Source of the DNA: Zhouia amylolytica
GTDB taxonomy: Bacteria; Bacteroidota; Bacteroidia; Flavobacteriales; Flavobacteriaceae
Length of the DNA: 64,000 nt
NCBI RefSeq assembly: GCF_900116365.1
Contig: NZ_FPAG01000008.1
Location: 124,001 to 188,000, forward strand
Reading direction: 5' to 3'
Within the stretch, counting starts at the first letter, position 1; every line of letters begins with the position of its first letter. The translations under genes were made by a program, and so were the position numbers. Positions 53,572 through 60,236 of the stretch are shown piece by piece. Below the pieces are notes generated by a model. That model was given only the letters and a program-made list of their open reading frames with translations, made no database searches and was not told the origin of the DNA.

Positions 53572-53687
53572 TCAGAATCACTAATGTATATAATGAATGT
53601 CATTGTATTCATGTTATTCTGACACCTATCTTTGATAGTATCAAGTTAGGGATAAAAGGTTGACTAACTCTTAGTCAGGCTAGGTGT
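53572..53687 (+). other. Two adjoining inverted-repeat structures upstream of pfkA
   Basis: TCAGAAT (53572-53578) pairs with ATTCTGA (53616-53622) and encloses ATGAAT/ATTCAT (53593-53598 and 53607-53612). Next, ACACC(TA) (53622-53628) pairs with (TA)GGTGT (53681-53687) and encloses GACTAA-CTC-TTAGTC (53662-53676) and TATC/GATA. Such nesting could be the end of the LOG transcript or part of a regulatory leader of pfkA. No known riboswitch is recognised. Confidence 0.35.
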
Positions 53688-53842
53688 TATATTGATTTTT
53701 GAAACTTAGGTGTTGTTTTTGCACTTATTGGAATAAGTCTTATGATTCTTAGTTAGATTCTGAAAACACTATGGTTGGATGATAAAGCCATAATAACAGT
53801 AGCTTGAAGTTTAAAATCATACTTAAAAGTGAGATTTTAAGT

Positions 53843-53870
53843 TAAGCGGGAATTTACGAATTCCCGCTTA
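53843..53870 (+). promoter_or_regulatory. Perfect 12-bp hairpin just before pfkA
   Basis: TAAGCGGGAATT (53843-53854) pairs with AATTCCCGCTTA (53859-53870) around a TACG loop, 42 bp before the pfkA ATG. The following bases are CTGTTTGTATC, not a T run, so a simple terminator is less likely than an operator or leader hairpin. Confidence 0.55.
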
Positions 53871-53911
53871 CTGTTTGTATCTGACAAATTGTTTTTGAGA
53901 CTTTGGTAAAA

Positions 53912-54898
53912 ATGGAGCAGAGAAAACGAAAAATAGCTGTTTTAACTTCCGGCGGGGATGCTCCGGGTTTAAATGCTTGTATCAATGCTGTTGTAAGGAC
54001 TGCGATATATTATAACTATAGCGTTTTAGGAGTTCGAGATGGTTATGAGGGATTAATTACCGGACGAGTTATGAAACTTGACCTTACTGATGTAAATGAC
54101 ATCATACACTTAGGAGGGACCATTTTAAAGACTTCTCGTAGTGAACAATTTAAGATTAAGGAAGGTCGACTTTTAGCATATGAGCAACTAAAACAAAAGG
54201 ACATAGATCATTTAATTGTTATTGGAGGTGACGGGTCGTTGAAGGGAGCTAGCATTTTTTCAAAGGAGTACAATGACATTTCCATTATTGGAATTCCCAA
54301 AACAATAGATAATGATATTTCGGGTACCGATTATTCCATTGGTTATGATACGGCTTTAAATACGGCTGTTTCAGCAGTGGATAAACTACGTGATACTGCA
54401 GAGTCCCATAATCGTATTTTTATTGTAGAAGTTATGGGTCGTGACGCGGGATATATAGCCTATGGAACTGGTCTTGCGACAGGTGCCGAGGGAATTTTGA
54501 TTCCAGAGACTCATATGGATCATGTTTATTTACTAGATAATCTGAGACGAAATTGGCATGAGAAGAGAAGTTCATTAATCTTAATTGTTGCTGAAGGTGA
54601 TGAAACCGGTGGTGCAAGAAGGGTGGCAGAGGAAATAACGAACTATTTAGGGAATAAGGAAATCAGAATTTCCATTCTAGGTCATATACAACGCGGTGGA
54701 TCTCCTACAGCCTTTGATCGTATTCTGGCAACTCAATTAGGTAATATGGCTGTAACCTTTTTAAATAAGGGTGCTAAAAATGTAATGGTTGGTTTTCAAA
54801 GACAAGAAATTATCACTATACCTTTAAAGGATGTTGGGAGAAGGAGCATGTCTCTAAATGAAAAAGCCTTGAAGTTGTTGGAAATCATGACTTCATGA
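53912..54898 (+). CDS. pfkA: ATP-dependent 6-phosphofructokinase
   Basis: A 328-aa cytosolic enzyme of glycolysis, fructose 6-phosphate + ATP to fructose 1,6-bisphosphate. The ATG at 53912 is chosen; the frame extends upstream only from a TTG. Motifs: LTSGGDAPGLNACINAVVRT at the N-terminus, VIGGDGSLKGA (the Gly after Asp marks the ATP type and not the pyrophosphate type), GIPKTIDNDISGTDYSIGYD at the active site, MGRDAGYIA and LGHIQRGGSPTAFDR. Length equals that of bacterial PfkA. It sits near PEP synthase, Crp/Fnr and stress genes, so this may be a condition-specific copy. Confidence 0.95.
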   Translation: MEQRKRKIAVLTSGGDAPGLNACINAVVRTAIYYNYSVLGVRDGYEGLITGRVMKLDLTDVNDIIHLGGTILKTSRSEQFKIKEGRLLAYEQLKQKDIDHLIVIGGDGSLKGASIFSKEYNDISIIGIPKTIDNDISGTDYSIGYDTALNTAVSAVDKLRDTAESHNRIFIVEVMGRDAGYIAYGTGLATGAEGILIPETHMDHVYLLDNLRRNWHEKRSSLILIVAEGDETGGARRVAEEITNYLGNKEIRISILGHIQRGGSPTAFDRILATQLGNMAVTFLNKGAKNVMVGFQRQEIITIPLKDVGRRSMSLNEKALKLLEIMTS

Positions 54899-54962
54899 AA
54901 ATAACATGAAATATTCTTAAAGGCTGACTTATACAATATTTTTTTCTTGTCAGCTACATCTG

Positions 54963-55658
54963 TTAATCATATAGATGTGAAATTTCTAAAAGTTTTTGGG
55001 CATTTAAGATATAAATCTTGGTACCATTGGTGTCTATGATACCTTCTTGTCGAAATTCCGAAAGGATTCTGTTTACCGTTTCTTTGACTGTACCGATTAA
55101 TCCAGCCATGTCTGCCCTGGTCATAAATAAACTATGTGGTATTTCTTCATCTGTACTATCATTGTTTAACTGATTATCTAGTGATAATAATAGTTGTGCA
55201 AGCCTTCCTCTAACAGGTTTATACGCCATGTTGGTCGCTTTTTGTTCAATTTTGATAATATGGGAACATAACTGTTGTATAAAATGTTCGAACAGACCTT
55301 CCTGTTTTTTAATAGTTTCTAAGAAATTAGTTTTATGAATAAATAGGACTGTAGTATCTTCTAGTGCTACTGCAGAATTATTATATCGACTGTGATTTAA
55401 TAAACTGATATGGCCGAACATATGACCATCTGAGGCTATTTTGACTACAAATTCTTTCCCATTACAAGCATTTCTGCTAATTTTTACAGTTCCATTTTTT
55501 ATTATGAAAATTCCCTGAGGAGAGCTGCCCTGGAAATAGATATACTGTCCTTTTTTAAAATGAAGTATATCATCGATATCCTCAACCAGGTTCCAATTAA
55601 CGGCCTTAGTCAATGGAGAACTTTGTCCATTAACTGCAAATACGTCACTTTTCCACAT
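54963..55658 (-). CDS. Crp/Fnr-family transcriptional regulator
   Basis: A 231-aa regulator. The ATG at 55658-55656 is preferred to the GTG directly before it. Residues about 25-140 are a cyclic-nucleotide-binding-type sensor fold (ILHFKKGQYIYFQGSSPQGI, FIIKNGTVKISRN and FGHISLLNHSRY). Residues about 155-225 are the winged helix with MTRADMAGLIGTVKETVNRI and the LSEFRQEGII wing. The Cys pattern of oxygen-sensing FNR is absent, so its signal is not an iron-sulfur cluster of that type. An inverted repeat directly at its start (55658-55708) suggests autoregulation. Its neighbours are fermentation and stress genes, which are plausible targets. Confidence 0.9.
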   Translation of the reverse strand: MWKSDVFAVNGQSSPLTKAVNWNLVEDIDDILHFKKGQYIYFQGSSPQGIFIIKNGTVKISRNACNGKEFVVKIASDGHMFGHISLLNHSRYNNSAVALEDTTVLFIHKTNFLETIKKQEGLFEHFIQQLCSHIIKIEQKATNMAYKPVRGRLAQLLLSLDNQLNNDSTDEEIPHSLFMTRADMAGLIGTVKETVNRILSEFRQEGIIDTNGTKIYILNAQKLLEISHLYD

Positions 55659-55708
55659 CACTACTTGTTTTTTAATGGCACTTTAATTAATTAACTGGAA
55701 AGTAGTGA
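55658..55708 (-). promoter_or_regulatory. Inverted repeat at the start of the Crp/Fnr gene
   Basis: TCACTACTT (55658-55666) is the exact reverse complement of AAGTAGTGA (55700-55708). The proximal arm touches the start codon of the regulator, and the 33-bp spacer contains the palindrome TTAATTAATTAA. It may be a regulator-binding site pair or an mRNA hairpin that hides the translation start. Confidence 0.5.
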
Positions 55709-55876
55709 TTTTTATCATTGGTGAAAATGATATATCTCATGTTGTCTTGATTTAAATTACTAAAAGTGAGGTTGTTGAAACGAATTCGATCGATTTTGTT
55801 GATGTGGTCGAAATTTGAATTATATCGATATGGTTTCATAAGAAAGGATGATATGAAAAGGATGTTTTTTGATATT

Positions 55877-55896
55877 ATTTGAATAAGTGTTCAAAT
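55877..55896. promoter_or_regulatory. ATTTGAA-N6-TTCAAAT palindrome
   Basis: A perfect 7-6-7 inverted repeat lies in the gap between the Crp/Fnr gene and the PepSY-like gene. TTGAA-N6-TTCAA has the general shape of Crp/Fnr-type sites, but a T run on one side also makes it a possible terminator. The remainder of 55709-55959 shows no gene. Confidence 0.4.
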
Positions 55897-56025
55897 TTTT
55901 TGTATCGCCTCAATGGTTAGGAAAAGAGACTTCTTAAAAAAACACCCTTTGTGTTTATATTACATGAAATTACCTTTCTCATCTGATTTCACTTTAATGA
56001 GTTGGTCGCCATTTTCCAGTTTCAA

Positions 56026-56466
56026 TTAATATATTTTTTTAGAAACCTCTTGTCCCTGTCGATAACTCACCCTGTATACATCTCCTTTTACTGTCCATCC
56101 GGGAAATCTTTTATACAATGCCTGATTTACCTCTTTAGGGAGGTTAATATTTTTAAACCTTTCAATGGTTTTAATAATATTACCATCTTTATCATAAACA
56201 GCCACAATGGTACCTTGTGGGATGTAAAATGAAACGGTGTAGGTGTCGTATTCATCACTGTATAATTCTGAACCTTTAAGGTCGTAATGCGCTACTTTTT
56301 CTTCCAGTAATTTTACTGGAATAGCCGCATCTTCAGAACCAATACTTTGAAGGTATTTATAGTTAACAGCACTTACTACCACTTCAGATAGTTCAATGTC
56401 TTGTGCCCATGTTGTGGTCATACAACCAACGATTGCAATGATCATCCAGCTCCATAATTTTTTCAT
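56026..56466 (-). CDS. PepSY-like (DUF2874-type) exported protein, probably truncated by an in-frame stop
   Basis: A 146-aa protein with signal peptide (MIIAIVGCMTTTWAQ). The rest has two repeats of the small beta/alpha fold of putative PepSY-like proteins: DEYDTYTVSFYIPQGTIVAV with YDKDGNIIKTIERF, then INLPKEVNQALYKRFPGW with TVKGDVYRVSY. The second repeat stops abruptly after SKKIY at a TAA (56028-56026). In the same frame the sequence continues with LKLENGDQLIKVKSDEKGNF and a second stop at 55962-55960, which is exactly the strand-turn-strand needed to finish the fold. So the annotated stop looks like a nonsense mutation, perhaps AAA to TAA, or a sequencing error. Function of the family is unclear. 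Confidence 0.75.
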   Translation of the reverse strand: MKKLWSWMIIAIVGCMTTTWAQDIELSEVVVSAVNYKYLQSIGSEDAAIPVKLLEEKVAHYDLKGSELYSDEYDTYTVSFYIPQGTIVAVYDKDGNIIKTIERFKNINLPKEVNQALYKRFPGWTVKGDVYRVSYRQGQEVSKKIY

Positions 56467-56678
56467 GATTCCAGGTTTTAGGTACTTAAAAAGTTTTCAA
56501 GTATCATTTCAAAATTAGCTAACCTTCTAGTTGAAAAGAATGATCTATATCGTCTGAGTAATGATTAATGTTTTATGATCTAGTGATGAAGGAAGTTTTA
56601 TTTAATAAGTGATGTTAGTCATTTTATTATCAGTTTGTCGGTTGTAATTTAGATTTCAAGAATTCACTTCATTTAACC

Positions 56679-57368
56679 ATGGGGATTATGAATAGCTCTT
56701 TTAAAATACGGCAACTTATCAGGTATTATAAGGATCTAATATTGATTAGTTTGACTTTGTTATTTCTTAACTGTTCTTCAGTGAAAATGACAGGTAGTTG
56801 GAGGAATGAATCTTACCAGAAATACATTCCCGAAAAAATTTTAATCATTGGTGTTACCCCTAATTTAACTGCACAAATGATATTTGAAGATAAGCTGGCA
56901 AATGAGTTCAGATTAAGGGGCATTTTAGCAAGTACAAGTACTTTAATTTTTCCGGAAAGGTTTATAGAAAATAAGCAATCGGAGTTACAGATTCAAGAAG
57001 AAATTGACAATTTATTAGATCAGGAGTTTGATGCAATACTGGTAACTGCGGTAAGAGGTGTTGATGAAAGGCAAGCTTATAGTGAAGGGTACGCCAAGAC
57101 GGATTATTATTGGAGGAGATTTAAAGGGTATTATTTCGTTTATCAGGATATTTATTACAATCCGGGTTATTATGAAAAATATAATGTTTATCATATAGAA
57201 TCTTCTTTGTTTCATTTAAATCCACTTTCAGGCGAATCTTCCCTAGTCTGGGTTGCAAATTTTGATATGGTGGATCCTCAGGATCTAGGGTCTAGTGTTA
57301 ATGACTATGTTGAAAACATGGTAAAAGCCCTTGAAAAAGAGGGTATACTTGTGAGCAAAGGAAATTGA
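56679..57368 (+). CDS. Lipoprotein of unknown function
   Basis: A 229-aa protein with a lipoprotein signal (LISLTLLFLNCSSVK, Cys near 32). The mature part begins TGSWRNESY, recalling DUF4136-like lipoproteins that start with a SWxxP segment, and has KILIIGVTPNLTAQMIFEDK, DQEFDAILVTAVRGVDER and a Tyr-rich stretch near 145-175 (YYWRRFKGYYFVYQDIYYN). Its strand/helix alternation suggests a periplasmic alpha/beta fold related to CsgG-type N-terminal domains; this is uncertain. An alternative start is Met4 at 56688. A TTAGTCATTTTATT sequence about 50 bp upstream is shared with the SDR gene promoter region. Confidence 0.65.
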   Translation: MGIMNSSFKIRQLIRYYKDLILISLTLLFLNCSSVKMTGSWRNESYQKYIPEKILIIGVTPNLTAQMIFEDKLANEFRLRGILASTSTLIFPERFIENKQSELQIQEEIDNLLDQEFDAILVTAVRGVDERQAYSEGYAKTDYYWRRFKGYYFVYQDIYYNPGYYEKYNVYHIESSLFHLNPLSGESSLVWVANFDMVDPQDLGSSVNDYVENMVKALEKEGILVSKGN

Positions 57369-57425
57369 TTTGAAGTTAAATGCCTTTCGAGCTTCTTATG
57401 TTTAATTTTAAACAGATGAAATTAA

Positions 57426-58262
57426 TTATGAATGATGCATTATCAGAAGAGGTATATTACTGTAATGACTAATACCTTTTAATGTTTGTTTTTCCATCAG
57501 TCTATAAAAGAAGCTATGTTTTCTGTTTACCAGTGCTATAAGGTCGGCTTCCCGACTTTGAGCAAAACAACTTACTCCTAATGCAGGCTCAATATTTGTA
57601 AGGGCATGAACTGTATATTCCAAACCACTAAGTTTTTCTTCGAGTAGTTTTTTGTTTTCAATTTGAGTGTTGGATAATTCTTCATTTTCATTGATATGTA
57701 AGACCTTAATTGTAGATTCATAGTCTTTGATGAAATCAATAAAGGTTTTTATTTCTCCACTTTTACTGGCAAATTCGTATGATGTTGGGAATACAACTTC
57801 TTTTAGCCCTTTAAAATTAGCTTTTTCAGGAACAACGACTACCGGACAATTCATTGTTTTTTCCATTACAGCAACGGCATTGCTGCCGTATGAAGTACCT
57901 TTAATATTTTTTACACCTTTTGTTCCCATAATAATCAAATCAATAGCATTTTGTTCTACGATGTTGTTTATGGCATCTATAAGGAAATTATTTTTTGACT
58001 CCAGGATGAAATGATGTCTGGGATTTTCTTTGGACTTCAATTTTTTTAATATGATTTTTAATTTCTCATTGGATTTCTTTGAGGCTTCATCGTATGACGG
58101 GTTTCCGGGTTCTGGAGCCATCATGTTGGCTGTTGTAAAGGGGACTGAAAAAACATTGAGAATATAAAATGTACATTTCTTATGCTGCAATAACATTACG
58201 GCATACTGAATGGCATTCCATGCGCCATCTGAAAAATCAGTTGGTAATAAAACTCGTTTCAT
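57426..58262 (-). CDS. Tandem universal stress protein (UspA family)
   Basis: A 278-aa protein of two Usp domains. The first (1-145) begins MKRVLLPTDFSDGAWNAIQY and carries the ATP-binding pattern MGTKGVKNIKGTSYGSNAVA with G-x2-G-x9-G-S/T. It ends CPVVVVPE. The second (about 150-278) keeps the fold but its end, ALVNRKHSFFYRLMEKQTLK, lacks the Gly-rich signature, so it probably does not bind ATP. Tandem Usps of this sort are induced in growth arrest and low oxygen. It is divergent from the SDR gene, and the gap between them (58263-58414) must hold both promoters. Confidence 0.92.
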   Translation of the reverse strand: MKRVLLPTDFSDGAWNAIQYAVMLLQHKKCTFYILNVFSVPFTTANMMAPEPGNPSYDEASKKSNEKLKIILKKLKSKENPRHHFILESKNNFLIDAINNIVEQNAIDLIIMGTKGVKNIKGTSYGSNAVAVMEKTMNCPVVVVPEKANFKGLKEVVFPTSYEFASKSGEIKTFIDFIKDYESTIKVLHINENEELSNTQIENKKLLEEKLSGLEYTVHALTNIEPALGVSCFAQSREADLIALVNRKHSFFYRLMEKQTLKGISHYSNIPLLIMHHS

Positions 58263-58414
58263 GGGAATAATTATTTTATACGTTTATTTATCTGTAATTC
58301 AGCTTAATAAAATTACGGTATTGTAGTTTTTGTTGAGGTGACTTAAATCATTCCAGAGCCTTTTTTTAGTCATTTTAATTTTTGGTTAGTCGGATTAAAT
58401 TGGTCTTTTATAAA

Positions 58415-59176
58415 ATGATAATGGAACTCCTTTTTAAAAATAAAGTGGCTTTAATTACAGGAAGCAGTTTTGGTATAGGAAAGGCCACTGCGGTGGCTTT
58501 TGCACAAAAAGGAGCTCAGGTGGTTCTTGTGGATTGTGTAAAGGATGATGAAACTTTGAATTCTATTAAAAAGTTGGGAGGAGAAGCTATTTTTATTGAA
58601 TGTGATGTAGCTGATGAAAATGCAGTAAAAGCTATGATCGGCAGGGTAGCTGAGGTTTACGGGCAATTGGACTTTGCCTTCAATAATGCTGGTGTCGAGG
58701 GAGAACAAGCTAAGACTGCTGATTGCACCGTTATAAACTGGAATAAGGTTTTGAATATAAATTTGACGGGGATCTGGTTATGTATGAAGTATGAAATTCC
58801 ATTTATGTTGAAACAAAAGAAAGGCTCGATAGTGAATACATCTTCGGTTGCTGGAATGATGGGTTTTATGGGAATGCCTGCTTATGTTGTTTCCAAGCAT
58901 GGAATTATAGGTTTGACAAAGACTGCTGCTTTAGAATATGCAAGAGAAGGTATTCGAGTGAATGCAGTTTGTCCAGGCGTAATTAAAACCCCAATGATAG
59001 ATCGTGTAACCGGAAAAATAAAAGAGGAGGAGGAGAAGTTTGAAAATTTGGAACCTGTTGGAAGAATGGGCCTTCCGGAGGAGGTTGCGGAAGCCGTTTG
59101 TTTTCTCTGTTCTGATGCTGCATCTTTCATAACAGGTCATGCCATGGCAGTAGACGGAGGGTGGCTTGCTCAGTAG
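58415..59176 (+). CDS. Short-chain dehydrogenase/reductase
   Basis: A protein of about 253 aa, classical SDR. The start is the ATG at 58415 or 58421; the frame upstream begins only at a TTG. Seen motifs: NAD(P)-binding TGSSFGIGKA, an acidic Asp after the second strand (VVLVDC, favouring NAD), CDVAD, NNAGVEG, catalytic Ser in NTSSVAGMMG and YVVSKHG (Tyr-x3-Lys), then NAVCPGVIKTPM. The C-terminal DAASFITGHAMAVDGGW is typical of the FabG-like group. Substrate unknown. It ends 20 bp from the convergent alcohol dehydrogenase gene. Confidence 0.92.
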   Translation: MIMELLFKNKVALITGSSFGIGKATAVAFAQKGAQVVLVDCVKDDETLNSIKKLGGEAIFIECDVADENAVKAMIGRVAEVYGQLDFAFNNAGVEGEQAKTADCTVINWNKVLNINLTGIWLCMKYEIPFMLKQKKGSIVNTSSVAGMMGFMGMPAYVVSKHGIIGLTKTAALEYAREGIRVNAVCPGVIKTPMIDRVTGKIKEEEEKFENLEPVGRMGLPEEVAEAVCFLCSDAASFITGHAMAVDGGWLAQ

Positions 59177-59196
59177 GAACCAAATAAAAGTAACTT

Positions 59197-60228
59197 CTAT
59201 GGGTTGATTTGCAGGACTTTTGAACCTTTTGACGCTCCTTTATAAATTTTAAGGAGTGCTACGTTTGCCTGCTCTAGGGGATAGATATCATTGGTAGGTT
59301 TAATGGCTGCAATACTTGCTATTTTTAAAAAGTCGTCTACATTTTTACCTGTAATGTTAGCAACAGTTTTAATTTCTTTTTCCATCCACATGTGTTTTTT
59401 ATAAGAAAGTTTGAGTAAATATTCTTTATCTGTATTTTGCTTACGGATAGCATTAATAATGAAACGCCCTCCCTTTTGAAGGTTATCAAGGCCTTCGATC
59501 ACAGGTTTCCACACCGGGGTCGTATCGATGATAGCATTGGCTTTTTCGGGGGCCTTTTCTGTGATATCGCCACACCATTCTGCTCCCATTGATCTTGCAA
59601 AGTTTCTCTGAGATTCATTACGTGCAAAAACATAAACTTTTGTTTGTGGATAAAGGTGTTTTACTAATTTCATTACCAAATGTCCGGAGGCACCAAATCC
59701 TGTAAGTCCTAAAATTTGATTGTTTTTTACACCACTTAGTAATAAAGATCGATAGCCTATCGCTCCAGCACATAATAATGGAGCGGCATCAGGGGCAGTT
59801 AAATTGGATGGAATACTGTAGGTATGTTTTTCATTGGCAGTCATATACTCAGCATAGCCACCATTAACATCTCTTCCTGTAGCCTGAAAGTGATCACATA
59901 GATTTTCTTGTCCACTTAAACAGTACCAACATGTACCACAAGCGTTATAGATCCATGCTACACCTACACGATCACCGACCTTGAACTTGGAGCAATCGCG
60001 TCCAATTTTTTCAACCACACCAATTGCCTGATGTCCGGGTATTATGGGTAATCGGGGAGGAGGGGTTCGTCCTTCAATTTCATCTAACTCCGTGTGGCAT
60101 ACCCCGCAAAATGAAACCTTAATGAGCAGCTCATTGGGTTTTGGAACCGGGATTGGTATATCGACCAGTTCCAGGGGGTTTTGGTTTTCTTCCAGGGAGG
60201 TGAGTTCCTTTAGGATCATTGCTTTCAT
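59197..60228 (-). CDS. Zinc-dependent alcohol dehydrogenase (AdhA-type)
   Basis: A 343-aa medium-chain dehydrogenase. Catalytic zinc ligands are Cys44 in SFCGVCHTELD and His in IPGHQAIGVV; the usual Glu after that His is Gln, as in the AdhA subgroup. Four cysteines in CGTCWYCLSGQENLC (C-x2-C-x2-C-x7-C) hold the structural zinc. The Rossmann motif reads LTGFGASGHLVMK. It probably interconverts alcohols and aldehydes with NAD(P). The gene lies 8 bp after PEP synthase on the same strand, so the two form an operon; with the stress genes nearby this suggests fermentative or low-oxygen metabolism. Confidence 0.9.
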   Translation of the reverse strand: MKAMILKELTSLEENQNPLELVDIPIPVPKPNELLIKVSFCGVCHTELDEIEGRTPPPRLPIIPGHQAIGVVEKIGRDCSKFKVGDRVGVAWIYNACGTCWYCLSGQENLCDHFQATGRDVNGGYAEYMTANEKHTYSIPSNLTAPDAAPLLCAGAIGYRSLLLSGVKNNQILGLTGFGASGHLVMKLVKHLYPQTKVYVFARNESQRNFARSMGAEWCGDITEKAPEKANAIIDTTPVWKPVIEGLDNLQKGGRFIINAIRKQNTDKEYLLKLSYKKHMWMEKEIKTVANITGKNVDDFLKIASIAAIKPTNDIYPLEQANVALLKIYKGASKGSKVLQINP

Positions 60229-60236
60229 ATGCTAAG

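Larger units (their letters stand above)
53516..53911. other. Long leader region before phosphofructokinase
   Basis: These 396 bp contain no gene. They hold inverted repeats at 53572-53622, 53622-53687 and 53843-53870 described separately, so the region is structured and not empty. Confidence 0.5.
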
